11,472 bases of DNA. Source: CAZJJK01 sp964546285 (lineage in GTDB: Bacteria; Spirochaetota; Spirochaetia; Treponematales; Breznakiellaceae). Below, in pieces: positions 1-6,645 of the stretch (the stretch's first letter is position 1; the number at the start of each line of letters is the position of its first letter). The position numbers and the translations under genes were made by a program. The notes beneath the pieces were generated by a model. That model was not told where the DNA came from and did not search any database. It saw only the letters and a program-made list of their open reading frames with translations. The DNA is taken from NCBI GenBank assembly GCA_964546285.1, contig CAZJJK010000106.1, positions 1-11,472 on the forward strand. The letters are read 5' to 3'.

Positions 1-39
1 AGGCGGCGCGACCTTACCCTTAATGAACGGACGCGTATT

Positions 40-618
40 ATGAGCGCTTTTCGCCGTCGTTTGGCTTTGGCCCGAGAAGAAGCGGGAAAACGCGGTCTTC
101 GGCTCAAAAAACGCGCAATAATCGCTTCTTCTATAGGCGCCGGCGTCTTAGCCATAATTATGCTTTTCATTTTAGCCACTCAGCCCTTCCGTCCGGTGGC
201 CGATATTAAAGCGGAACTGGCTTCCTATTATGAAAAGGTTGATGAAGGTTATGGCTTATACGCGAAGCGCTATTATGCCCTATTGAATAAATATGGCGCG
301 AAGCTTGGTCCAACGACGGTAGCTGATTACCGAAAAACTATGGAAACCGAACTGGACGAGCATTTTTTAGAAAATTTAGCCTTTGTGGAAGCTGGCGAAC
401 TACGTTATGTCGATGACGCCAAAGACTGGGCTTCTTATTTTCCGGAAAAAGAAGATAGAGAGGAACGGCGGCGTCGAGTGGATAATGTCTTTCAAGCCGG
501 TATGGGAAAGGTATTAGGCGGCGCCTGGGAAACGGTCAAGCAGGAAGCGGGGAAGCTGTTTAACGAAGCCGAGGATAAACTGAAGGGCTTGGTTGACCGC
601 TTAGGCCCAAAGGACTAG
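40..618 (+). CDS. Single-pass membrane protein of unknown function (start may lie off the left edge)
   Basis: I do not recognise this family. From the ATG at 40 the product is 192 aa: a basic, arginine-rich N-terminus (1-25), one strong membrane helix at about 26-46, then a soluble, highly charged region rich in Tyr, Lys and Glu (about 50-192) that looks helical, ending in an amphipathic stretch at about 160-190. The basic residues before the helix predict an N-in, C-out topology, so the bulk would be periplasmic or extracytoplasmic. The start is uncertain. The ATG at 40 has only a weak GGA upstream, and the same frame stays open with plausible charged residues to base 1, so the true start may be outside the window. 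The gene converges on the minus-strand transporter block, with 30 bases between stops, and is unlikely to belong to it. No enzymatic motif is visible. Confidence 0.7.
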   Translation: MSAFRRRLALAREEAGKRGLRLKKRAIIASSIGAGVLAIIMLFILATQPFRPVADIKAELASYYEKVDEGYGLYAKRYYALLNKYGAKLGPTTVADYRKTMETELDEHFLENLAFVEAGELRYVDDAKDWASYFPEKEDREERRRRVDNVFQAGMGKVLGGAWETVKQEAGKLFNEAEDKLKGLVDRLGPKD

Positions 619-648
619 CGGCCGCGTTAGCCGCGACCGCCATATCCC

Positions 649-1794
649 TTATCCGAAACGACGGGCGTCTTTTTCCTGACTCATGGCATACGCGTAGACA
701 GCAAAAAAGAATAGGGCAAACGCTAAAAGTAGCGGGATGGTGAAGCTTATTTCCGCAAAGGAGCCGCCGCTTTGGAGCTTGTTTATCGCCCGCATCACCC
801 AGGTTTGGGGAAAGATAACCGCGGCGCGTTGAATAAAGTCCGGCATGAAGTCTATCGGCCAGAAGCAGCCGCTCAACATTGAAGAAACGGAGATGCCGAG
901 ATTGCTTATCAGCGTGGCTTGAAGCAGCGAGCGCGAAAGGCCGGTAAGCATAACGCCAAAGCCGATAGCGCTTAAGCTAAAGCCGAGTAAAAGGGTCATG
1001 GCTATCGGCCAGGGCAGAGTTAGGTCGATCCGAAGGATAAATACTAATATCGATAAAGAAATAAGCGTTTGAGCGGCAAGTATGAAAAACGCCGCTAAAC
1101 CATTTCCGGCCGCGTAAACGATTTCGCGGATAGGCGCCAGCTTTATCCTAAGATAGCTGTGGTTTTCTTTTTCCCGAAGCATAAGGCTGGTTATCAGAGA
1201 AGCTTGAAGAAAACCAATATAAAGCAAGATGCCAAAGCTGATGGACCCGGCTGTGCGGCGAACGCTTTCATCCTTCACGGAACTCACGGTCAGCGCTATA
1301 TCGGCTGTTAGGAATTCTTCGCGGAGTTGCCGGGAGCGCCGCTCATCACCGTTCGCCGCGCGGTATATAGCTTCCAGGCTTCCGGTAAAGAAATCTATTT
1401 CCGCCTTTAACGCTTGAGCCTCGGCCGCGTCTTGAATGGCTGCCAAACGTAATGAGGGGGCTCCTCCCAAGCTGATTTTCTGACTATAGTCTTCCGGTAT
1501 TTCCAAAAAGGCCGAGATTGAGCCTTCCAGTATTTTGGTTTCCATTAACGCGGCGTCTATAGGGTGTAACTCATTACGCGCGGCGCGATCCAGATAAGCC
1601 ACAAGCGCGCCGCCGAGTTCGCCGCGGTCGTGGTTTTGGTAGCCTATTACCAAAACGCGGTTATTAGTTAAGCTGAATATAAGGGTCATTACGATAAAGC
1701 TCAGCACCGGTAGGACAAAATAGAAAAAATAATGGATAGGCTTACGGAAGCTTAACTTGAGGAAGTTGGCTATGATAATGCGTAAGTGATTCAT
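649..1794 (-). CDS. ABC-2 type permease, second subunit (LnrN-like)
   Basis: Membrane subunit of an ABC exporter, 381 aa. It has the ABC-2 (ABC2_membrane_3) layout: one N-terminal helix (about 22-42), a large extracytoplasmic domain (about 43-180), then five helices near 183-206, 228-254, 260-284, 292-312 and 350-370. Between helices 2 and 3 a charged cytoplasmic stretch (REKENHSYLR, 207-216) fits the coupling helix that contacts the ATPase. The SGCFWPIDFMP segment (308-318) followed by FPQTW (328-332) is typical of the family. The ATG overlaps the preceding permease stop in an ATGA, and GGGAGG lies just upstream within that gene's last codons, so translation is probably coupled. With the neighbouring permease it should form the heterodimeric membrane channel. 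The substrate cannot be read from sequence; a hydrophobic or membrane-active compound is inferred from gene order. No convincing terminator follows it. Confidence 0.9.
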   Translation of the reverse strand: MNHLRIIIANFLKLSFRKPIHYFFYFVLPVLSFIVMTLIFSLTNNRVLVIGYQNHDRGELGGALVAYLDRAARNELHPIDAALMETKILEGSISAFLEIPEDYSQKISLGGAPSLRLAAIQDAAEAQALKAEIDFFTGSLEAIYRAANGDERRSRQLREEFLTADIALTVSSVKDESVRRTAGSISFGILLYIGFLQASLITSLMLREKENHSYLRIKLAPIREIVYAAGNGLAAFFILAAQTLISLSILVFILRIDLTLPWPIAMTLLLGFSLSAIGFGVMLTGLSRSLLQATLISNLGISVSSMLSGCFWPIDFMPDFIQRAAVIFPQTWVMRAINKLQSGGSFAEISFTIPLLLAFALFFFAVYAYAMSQEKDARRFG

Positions 1795-2900
1795 ATTTCC
1801 TCCCTACGCAAGGATACGATGGCGGCCGCGGCCAATAGCGCCGCGCCTAGGCCGACGCAGAGTCCAAGCGCCGGAAAAAAATAAGTACGCTGATCGCTAA
1901 AGGCGGCTTCAATTAAGGCTTTGTTTACCCAGCTTAATGGCGAGAACTTCGACAAGGCGTTGAAAACCGCCGTGTCCGGTAATTTCATGTAGCCGCCGCC
2001 TAAAAAAATCATAATAGGCGGTAGGATGTTTAGAAGCGCGTTCCCGGCTTTGTCGTCCTTAAACAAGTGCTTAGAGCCGAAACCCAACGCCAGGGAGAAA
2101 AAACTCAAGGCAAAGAGAATTATTAATATGGCCGCGGTATCGTTTCCAAAATAAACGCCTAAGCCGAATTTCGCCGCAGCGAAGACTATCAAAACCTGCG
2201 CTGTTAAGATGGTCCAGGTTCCCAGACAAGCTCCCGTAAGGTATTGGCCCTTCGTAAGGGGAGTGGTTTGCAGGCGCGCCAGGGTCTTGTTTGTTCGTTC
2301 TTTGGAGAACCAATGGCCGGCTAGGTTGCAGCTAAAGATGATGCCCATGGTGGTGATAGTGACACCGAAATAATCAAGGGCTCTAGCTTGGCGCGTCCCG
2401 TCAAAGGCGCTTATTTGAACATAGGAGCCGGAAGGAAGCGTCGGCTCCAGTCCGTGGCGCGCGGCTAGCTGTAGATAACGGTAACGCTTAAGAAAACCGG
2501 CTATGATGGATTCCGATAGGCCGGCTTTAATGCCGCTGTTATTGTTAACGATAAGTTCCACGCTATCGCTTTCACCGTATATATTGACGAAAGCCTGATA
2601 CTCGCCCTCGGCGGTTTTGCGGACACCTTCCGCCTTATCGCTTTCGGCTGAGGTGGATATTCCCAAGGGGCCCGCTCCTTCGGCGAAAGCGGCGAAGGTC
2701 GCGCCGAGCTGGCTTTCGTTCTCAGCCCGGTAGCCGAGCTTCAGCGCGATAGCGCCGGATTTGGCGGCGGCGAAAATGCCGGAAAAGGCTTGGCTCAGTA
2801 TCATGATAAGGGCGATAGGAGCGGCGCAAAGCATAATCAGGGCTAAGGGTTTTCTTAAATTCTGGATCAGGTATTTGCGGGCAATTATCAGGATATTCAT
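1791..2900 (-). CDS. ABC-2 type permease, first subunit (LnrM-like)
   Basis: Membrane subunit of the same ABC exporter, 369 aa. Helix 1 is at about 18-40, a large extracytoplasmic domain at about 41-175, and further helices near 178-196, 222-245, 254-275, 287-303 and 339-363. The cytoplasmic segment SKERTNKTLARLQTTPL (199-215) is the usual charged coupling region of ABC-2 permeases, and IFLGGGYMKLP (298-308) with FSPLSWVNKAL (319-329) matches the conserved late motif. The start is set by AGGAGG six bases before the ATG; that site overlaps the stop of the ATPase gene (gap 10 bases). Its 3' end overlaps the next permease by four bases. It has the same fold as its neighbour but a clearly different sequence, which points to a heteromeric pair rather than a recent duplication. 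Confidence 0.9.
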   Translation of the reverse strand: MNILIIARKYLIQNLRKPLALIMLCAAPIALIMILSQAFSGIFAAAKSGAIALKLGYRAENESQLGATFAAFAEGAGPLGISTSAESDKAEGVRKTAEGEYQAFVNIYGESDSVELIVNNNSGIKAGLSESIIAGFLKRYRYLQLAARHGLEPTLPSGSYVQISAFDGTRQARALDYFGVTITTMGIIFSCNLAGHWFSKERTNKTLARLQTTPLTKGQYLTGACLGTWTILTAQVLIVFAAAKFGLGVYFGNDTAAILIILFALSFFSLALGFGSKHLFKDDKAGNALLNILPPIMIFLGGGYMKLPDTAVFNALSKFSPLSWVNKALIEAAFSDQRTYFFPALGLCVGLGAALLAAAAIVSLRREEI

Positions 2901-2910
2901 GGTCAGCCTC

Positions 2911-3840
2911 CTAGTCTCGCAGTTTCCGGCCCGTCAGGGTCAAAAAAACCGATTCCAGATTAGGCGCGTCCAGTTCCAAGGAAATTAGGGGTAAGCCTCT
3001 GCTGGTAAAGAAGTTGACAATCTGGGCGGCATTATTGACGCCCTTGTCAATATCGATAAAAACCTGATTCTCAAGCGTTTTAGCGCTTAGCACGCCCTGA
3101 ATTCTTTCCAAGTCCGATAGATCCAATTCTGTCTCGGACTTTAAGCTAACCACATAGCGGGTACTGGTTTTTACCAGAGCTTGCAGTTCGGCGCTATTGC
3201 CCTCCGCTATTATTTTACCATGATCGATGATGGCGTTGCGGGTACACAAAGATTCCGCCTCTTCCATATAATGAGTGGTATAGATGACGGTGCGGCCCTG
3301 CTCGTTAAGGCCGCGGACCGCCTCTAAGATATAGCGTCGGGATTGGGGGTCAATGCCGACTGTCGGTTCGTCCATGATGATAAGCTCAGGCTTATGCGCT
3401 AAGCCGCAGGCGATGTTTAGCCTTCTTTTCATGCCGCCGGAAAAGGTCTTAGGAAGTTTTCCGGCCGCTTCTTTCAAACCGGTAAACTCAAGGCTCTCCG
3501 CCACGGCCGCTTTTAGCTCGTTGCCGCGCAGTCCGTAAAGACTGGCGAAAAAAGACACGTTTTCCGCCGCGCTCAATTCCTCATAGATAGCTAGCTCCTG
3601 AGGGACCACGCCGATAAGCCGCTTTATAGCGCGCGGTTCCTTGTTTATATCACGCCCGGCTATCCGTATTGTCCCGGCTGTCGGCGTGAGAAGCCCGCAG
3701 AGCATATTGATAAGGGTGGTCTTGCCCGCGCCGTTTGGACCGAGAAGCCCGAATAATTCGCCTTGCTTGATCGTCAAGGAAACGGCGTTGACCGCGGCCA
3801 GGCTGCCGAAACGTTTCGTTACTTGGTCTATCGCTACCAT
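2911..3840 (-). CDS. ABC exporter ATPase subunit (LnrL-like)
   Basis: Nucleotide-binding subunit that powers the two following ABC-2 permeases, 309 aa, cytoplasmic and membrane-associated. All catalytic motifs are intact: Walker A GPNGAGKTT at 34-42, Q-loop Q81, signature FSGGM at 133-137, Walker B LIIMDEP at 153-159 with catalytic E158, D-loop GID at 162-164 and switch H190. The signature followed by KRR and the TTHYMEEAE segment place it with the DrrA/NatA/LnrL-type exporters rather than importers. After about residue 215 it carries the extra C-terminal domain (DUF4162-like) common in this group, ending in LESVFLTLTGRKLRD (295-309). The ATG at 3840 follows GGAGG with a six-base spacer. A 94-base gap upstream holds a palindrome and a candidate promoter, so transporter genes may be transcribed separately from the sensor pair. 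Confidence 0.95.
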   Translation of the reverse strand: MVAIDQVTKRFGSLAAVNAVSLTIKQGELFGLLGPNGAGKTTLINMLCGLLTPTAGTIRIAGRDINKEPRAIKRLIGVVPQELAIYEELSAAENVSFFASLYGLRGNELKAAVAESLEFTGLKEAAGKLPKTFSGGMKRRLNIACGLAHKPELIIMDEPTVGIDPQSRRYILEAVRGLNEQGRTVIYTTHYMEEAESLCTRNAIIDHGKIIAEGNSAELQALVKTSTRYVVSLKSETELDLSDLERIQGVLSAKTLENQVFIDIDKGVNNAAQIVNFFTSRGLPLISLELDAPNLESVFLTLTGRKLRD

Positions 3841-3863
3841 GTTATTCCTCCACCGTATGAGAG

Positions 3864-3876
3864 GATACGCCGTATC
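3864..3876. promoter_or_regulatory. GATACG-N-CGTATC palindrome in the ATPase leader
   Basis: This is a perfect 6-1-6 inverted repeat. It lies just downstream of the candidate -10 and would cover the predicted transcription start of the transporter genes. It could be a second regulator site or an RNA hairpin in the leader. It is short, so chance cannot be excluded. Confidence 0.3.
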
Positions 3877-3904
3877 GTATAGCGAAATAAGGATAGAAAG
3901 TCAT
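3876..3904 (-). promoter_or_regulatory. Candidate promoter for the ABC transporter genes
   Basis: On the minus strand, ATGACT (3904-3899, four of six matches to the -35 consensus) and TATACG (3881-3876, four of six to the -10) are separated by 17 bases. The predicted start of transcription is near 3869, giving a leader of about 30 bases to the ATG at 3840. TACGAT (3879-3874) is an alternative -10 with a 19-base spacer. The hexamers are weak, as expected for a promoter that needs an activator, and a palindrome overlaps the -35. Confidence 0.4.
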
Positions 3905-3918
3905 ATTCGTCTATGACT
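3899..3918. promoter_or_regulatory. Candidate response-regulator operator, AGTCATA-N6-TATGACT
   Basis: This is a perfect 7-base inverted repeat with a six-base spacer, lying between the response-regulator stop and the ATPase start. Its centre falls about 40 bases upstream of the predicted transcription start and one arm overlaps the -35, the usual position for a class II activator. LuxR/NarL-family regulators bind inverted half-sites as dimers, and the regulator encoded next to it belongs to that family. Assigning this regulator to the site is inference from position and symmetry. Confidence 0.5.
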
Positions 3919-3934
3919 AAAGTAATACGCGGTC

Positions 3935-4564
3935 CTAGCGCTTGGTCTGCTTCTTATAGTAATACGCCGCGATCTGAGTGCGCTGTTTAAGTCCCAGTTT
4001 ATCTAGCAAGGCGCTAATATAGTTCTTAACAGTGCCCTCAGACAAAAAAAGCCGCGACGCGATATCTTTATTGCTCAAACCCTCAGCGATAAGTTCCATT
4101 ATTTCCCGTTCACGCTCCGTGAAGAGCTCAGGGTCAATTCCCTGAGGCTGAGCGTTGCGTAAACGTTCAAAAACCGTATCCTGAAAGACCGTACTCCCCG
4201 CGTGAACAAGTTTGATGGCTTCCCTTATTTCCTCAGCCGATTTTCCTTTAAGAAGGTAGCCTTTCGCGCCGTTCGCGACCGCTTGGCGTATAAGCTCATC
4301 CTCTTGAAAAGTGGTGAGGATGATGGTTTTTGTAACGGGTGATAGGGCCGCTATGCGAGCGGCCGCGTTTACGCCGTCCATGATTGGCATACGGATATCG
4401 ATCAGCGCTATATCGATCTGTCGTTCGCCGCAATATTCCACGGCTTCGCGGCCATCAGCCGCCAGTGCCGCTACGCTTATTTCCGGGTCCTTGGCAAGTA
4501 GTATGGCTAGGCCTTCGCGGATAAGGGGGTCATCGTCGGCGATTAAAACGCGGATGGGCATCAT
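3935..4564 (-). CDS. NarL/LuxR-family response regulator (LnrK-like)
   Basis: DNA-binding output partner of the adjacent kinase, 209 aa, cytoplasmic. The receiver domain (about 4-120) has every key residue: the acidic pocket D10-D12, phospho-acceptor D56 in LIDIRMP, T84 and K106 in YLLKG. A LuxR-type helix-turn-helix follows at about 147-205, with the FTEREREIMELIAEG opening and the recognition segment LSEGTVKNYISALLDKL (174-190). Two adjacent ATGs are possible. The first (4564) forms an ATGA overlap with the kinase stop but sits only two bases after GGAGG; the second (4561) has a five-base spacer and is the better initiator, which would remove one residue. Nothing is truncated. The likely target is the transporter promoter in the gap just downstream, and autoregulation is possible. 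Confidence 0.95.
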   Translation of the reverse strand: MMPIRVLIADDDPLIREGLAILLAKDPEISVAALAADGREAVEYCGERQIDIALIDIRMPIMDGVNAAARIAALSPVTKTIILTTFQEDELIRQAVANGAKGYLLKGKSAEEIREAIKLVHAGSTVFQDTVFERLRNAQPQGIDPELFTEREREIMELIAEGLSNKDIASRLFLSEGTVKNYISALLDKLGLKQRTQIAAYYYKKQTKR

Positions 4565-5661
4565 TCCCTCCTAAACAGCATGATGACGGAAAAACCGGCG
4601 GAACCGTCAAGCACTAAGGAACCGCCAGCTTCTTGGGTGCGTTCTTCCATCCCTCTAAGGCCTAAGCCAGGAACGATGACGGCGGCGCCGTGGCCATTAT
4701 CCTTAAAACCCGCCTTTATCAGGCGATTGAGGACCGCTATTTCAACCGCCGCTTTGGTAGCGCCGCCATGCTTAAGGCTGTTGGTTAAGGCTTCTTTGAG
4801 GTTCGCGTTGATAACCCGCCAGCGTTGGTTTGTTATCGTTTCCAGATCGCCGCTTGTTGAACAAGCTACAACTATTCCCGTGTCGCGCTCAAAATCCCCA
4901 AGCAGGCGCTTTATCGTCTGTAGCCCGAATTCGCCGCTGTCCGGTTTTAAAGAACGGAGGCTGGAACGTATAGCGTCCATGCCGTTTCTGAGGACTGCGG
5001 CGCTGTTCCCCAGTAGTTTGGACGCTCGGTCGCTGTCTTCCGCTAAAATAGACCGAGCCGCCTCCATTTGGACCAGGCTACCTGTTATGATATGACCCAG
5101 CTCGTCATGCAGTTTTCTGGCTATCGCATTTCTTTCCTCAAGCTTGATAAAATACGCCTTTTCGTTTTCCGCTTCTTCCAAACGTGAAATACGGTGGCGT
5201 AGTTTATAATTTTCCGCTTCCAAACTATTGAGCTCGTGTTCCAAAGAAGCGGCTCGATTCTCGCCTTTATCAACCACGGTTCGGATTATAAGGGTCATAA
5301 GCGCGCATAGCGCGTACGTGGCGATGTCCGCGCCTCTGAGGACGCTAAGGGGTAAAAAATAGACGATGGCCTCAAACCAGAACGCGACACGCGTCAGTGC
5401 GAAAAAACGCGCGAAAGAGAGAGGAAGAATATATATAAAGGGTTGCAGCCATAGACAAGCGCCAGCCGTGGCTGTTAGAAGTAAGGTTTGTGCCAGCTTT
5501 TTGCCCTTGGTCATATTTATGACGGCGGGCATGATCGTGAAGCTTAGATAAACAAGAACGCCAATAAAGTCAGGCCCATAAAAACGCGGACTAAATATGA
5601 AGCTAGTCAGAAAGATATATACCGCGCCAAGCAGTTGTAAAAGGAGGAATAAATTTTCCAC
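4561..5661 (-). CDS. Sensor histidine kinase, DesK/LiaS/LnrJ type (HisKA_3)
   Basis: Membrane kinase that phosphorylates the downstream regulator, 366 aa. The N-terminal 125 residues form four to five hydrophobic helices with almost no extracytoplasmic domain, an intramembrane-sensing design that suits detection of membrane stress or a lipophilic compound. A coiled-coil linker follows (about 135-170). The HisKA_3 box EERNAIARKLHDELGH (175-190) carries phospho-acceptor H185. The ATPase domain has the N-box EALTNSLKHG (290-299), G1 DNGHG (321-325) and G2 GLGLRGM (332-338). The start is a GTG preceded by GGAGG with a four-base spacer. The gene overlaps its regulator by four bases. Upstream it is divergent from the 5710 gene, sharing a 48-base intergenic region. 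I saw no clear promoter for this strand there. The domain assignment is firm; the stimulus is inferred. Confidence 0.93.
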   Translation of the reverse strand: MENLFLLLQLLGAVYIFLTSFIFSPRFYGPDFIGVLVYLSFTIMPAVINMTKGKKLAQTLLLTATAGACLWLQPFIYILPLSFARFFALTRVAFWFEAIVYFLPLSVLRGADIATYALCALMTLIIRTVVDKGENRAASLEHELNSLEAENYKLRHRISRLEEAENEKAYFIKLEERNAIARKLHDELGHIITGSLVQMEAARSILAEDSDRASKLLGNSAAVLRNGMDAIRSSLRSLKPDSGEFGLQTIKRLLGDFERDTGIVVACSTSGDLETITNQRWRVINANLKEALTNSLKHGGATKAAVEIAVLNRLIKAGFKDNGHGAAVIVPGLGLRGMEERTQEAGGSLVLDGSAGFSVIMLFRRE

Positions 5662-5684
5662 ACTACCTCCGCTTATGGTAGAAT
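5655..5684 (+). promoter_or_regulatory. Candidate promoter for the 5710 gene
   Basis: TAGAAT (5679-5684) matches five of six bases of the -10 consensus, with a poor -35 (TTTCCA, 5655-5660) 18 bases upstream. Transcription would start near 5691, leaving a leader of about 19 bases before the ATG at 5710. A short CTACC-N9-GGTAG inverted repeat (5663-5681) lies in the spacer and touches the -10; it may be an operator or chance. The region also holds the kinase ribosome site on the other strand. Confidence 0.4.
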
Positions 5685-5709
5685 AACGTCACAACTCGGG
5701 AGGGGGAAG

Positions 5710-6489
5710 ATGGACAAGAAAACAAAGCAGTTTTTGATTACACCGGCCGCGGGGAAACGGCTTATCGCGAAGGCCTTCGCTCTCTTGCCGGAAATTAAAG
5801 AAGCCCTAACTTCCAGAACCATCGTCGTCATCGCCGGTACCACAAATGGCTATATCGCGGAGGAGCTTCTTAAGGTTTTAGGCGCTGAATCGATCATTGA
5901 CAGGCGACGCTTTTTCCGGGGCGTTGTCTTGCCGACACGGCGGGAATTATCTGAATCTGGCCGGCTTAAGGATGAGAGCCGTTTTCTTGGCGATCTAGTA
6001 ATCCGCTCCGGTGTTCCTATCTTTGGCGAGACTATATTTGATGTCTCAGGGGGGCTGAAAGCTGGGGATATTATTGTCAAAGGCGCTAACGCCGTTAACC
6101 TGGAACGGGGCGAAGCCGCCGTGCTTATTGGCCATCCCGAGAGCGGTACCGTTCTGCCCGCTCTGGGCGCCGCTGTTGGCCGCCGAGTGCGGCTTTTTGT
6201 GCCGGTTGGTTTGGAAAAACGTGTAACTGGTGAAATTAGCGCTCTGGCTCGCTTGGTCAACGATACGGATTGTGCCGGTTTCCGTCTCATGCCAATATAC
6301 GGCCAGGTTTTTACGGAATTGGACGCTGTTAGGCTTCTATCCGCTTGTTCGGCGGTATTGATGGCAGCTGGCGGTGTTAGCGGGGCTGAAGGCGGCGTTT
6401 GGCTGGCTGTCAGCGGCAACGGCGAGCAGCTTGAGCGTTTCGCTTCGGTTTATGAGAAAATTAAGGATGAGCCAAATTTTGAGGTGTAG
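5710..6489 (+). CDS. Conserved-looking soluble protein of unknown function
   Basis: I cannot name this family. It is 259 aa with no signal peptide or membrane helix, so it is probably cytoplasmic. Visible structure: a basic start with ITPAAGKRLIAKA (10-22); a beta-strand and turn TIVVIAGTTNGYIAEELL (37-54) resembling the first unit of a Rossmann-like fold; FFRGVVLP (68-75); a second strand GDIIVKGANAVN (119-130); and a glycine-rich run GTVLPALGAAVGRRVRLFVPV (146-166) ending PVGLEK. Short glycine, Asp and Lys motifs like these usually mean ligand or nucleotide handling, but the substrate is not evident. The ATG follows GGAGG with a six-base spacer. It is divergent from the kinase block and ends about 155 bases before the sensor operon, so it may be monocistronic. 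Codon use looks like its neighbours, and nothing suggests recent transfer. A long ORF on the opposite strand (5850-6419) is a shadow. Confidence 0.88.
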   Translation: MDKKTKQFLITPAAGKRLIAKAFALLPEIKEALTSRTIVVIAGTTNGYIAEELLKVLGAESIIDRRRFFRGVVLPTRRELSESGRLKDESRFLGDLVIRSGVPIFGETIFDVSGGLKAGDIIVKGANAVNLERGEAAVLIGHPESGTVLPALGAAVGRRVRLFVPVGLEKRVTGEISALARLVNDTDCAGFRLMPIYGQVFTELDAVRLLSACSAVLMAAGGVSGAEGGVWLAVSGNGEQLERFASVYEKIKDEPNFEV

Positions 6490-6506
6490 GCTTATAGCTG
6501 GCGTAA

Positions 6507-6529
6507 ATTATTTAAAATCTTTAAATAAT
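6507..6529. repeat. AT-only palindrome, 10-bp arms with 3-base loop
   Basis: ATTATTTAAA (6507-6516) and TTTAAATAAT (6520-6529) are exact reverse complements separated by ATC. The site lies just after the 5710 stop and about 67 bases upstream of the predicted start of the sensor-operon transcript. As an RNA hairpin it would be weak because it has no G-C pair and no following T-run; as DNA it is a plausible AT-rich regulator site or bendable element. Confidence 0.5.
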
Positions 6530-6550
6530 CATATATCTCTTGTAAATCGC

Positions 6551-6578
6551 TTGACTAGCTCCCCTGTCTGTGTCAAAT
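6551..6578 (+). promoter_or_regulatory. Candidate promoter for the sensor operon
   Basis: TTGACT (6551-6556) matches five of six bases of the -35 consensus. TCAAAT (6573-6578) is a four-of-six -10 with a 16-base spacer; CAAATT one base later is an alternative. Transcription would begin near 6585. This makes the GTG at 6589 an almost leaderless start and favours the downstream TTG at 6646, which would have a leader of about 60 bases. Confidence 0.4.
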
Positions 6579-6630
6579 TAAAATTCTCGTGAACCTTTTT
6601 ATTACGCCAGCTAATACCTCGGTTATTAAT

Positions 6631-6636
6631 AAGGGA
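6631..6636 (+). promoter_or_regulatory. Ribosome binding site deciding the TTG start
   Basis: AAGGGA lies nine bases upstream of TTG 6646, whereas the in-frame GTG at 6589 has only AT-rich sequence before it. Starting at 6646 also leaves a compact signal peptide. Confidence 0.55.
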
Positions 6637-6645
6637 AGCAAAGCG

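Larger units (their letters stand above)
6495..6613. repeat. 12-bp inverted repeat with 95-base interior
   Basis: TAGCTGGCGTAA (6495-6506) and its exact reverse complement (6602-6613) flank the whole intergenic region after the 5710 gene. They enclose the AT-rich palindrome and the candidate promoter. In a read-through transcript the arms could pair as a long-range stem; in a transcript from the internal promoter the left arm would be absent. No T-tract follows the right arm, so it does not look like a standard terminator. Confidence 0.55.

Noticed and set aside
618..634. GCGGC/GCCGC hairpin between the convergent genes as a bidirectional terminator
   Set aside because: Only five base pairs and no T-run on either side; it includes a GCGGCCGC octamer that is palindromic by itself.
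649..2900. Tandem duplication of one permease gene
   Set aside because: The two permeases share a fold and helix order but little direct sequence, so they are an old heteromeric pair rather than a local repeat.
4580..5095. 171-codon plus-strand ORF opposite the histidine kinase gene
   Set aside because: It is antisense to a kinase with intact motifs, is rich in Ser, Arg and Pro as expected for a shadow frame, and has no domain pattern.
5850..6419. 189-codon minus-strand ORF opposite the 5710 gene
   Set aside because: Low-complexity Ser/Thr/Pro/Arg translation, typical of the antisense frame of a G+C-containing gene; no ribosome site or family pattern seen.
6507..6529. AT palindrome as a rho-independent terminator of the 5710 gene
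   Set aside because: The stem has no G-C pairs and no T-tract follows, so it would not be an effective intrinsic terminator.
6374..6592. 72-codon plus-strand ORF running past the 5710 stop
   Set aside because: Mostly an alternate frame of the 5710 gene; the tail is AT-rich intergenic sequence with no recognisable protein features.
6589..6645. GTG 6589 as the start of the solute-binding sensor
   Set aside because: No ribosome site, nearly leaderless with the candidate promoter, and it places a polar 19-residue extension before an otherwise standard signal peptide. Still possible.
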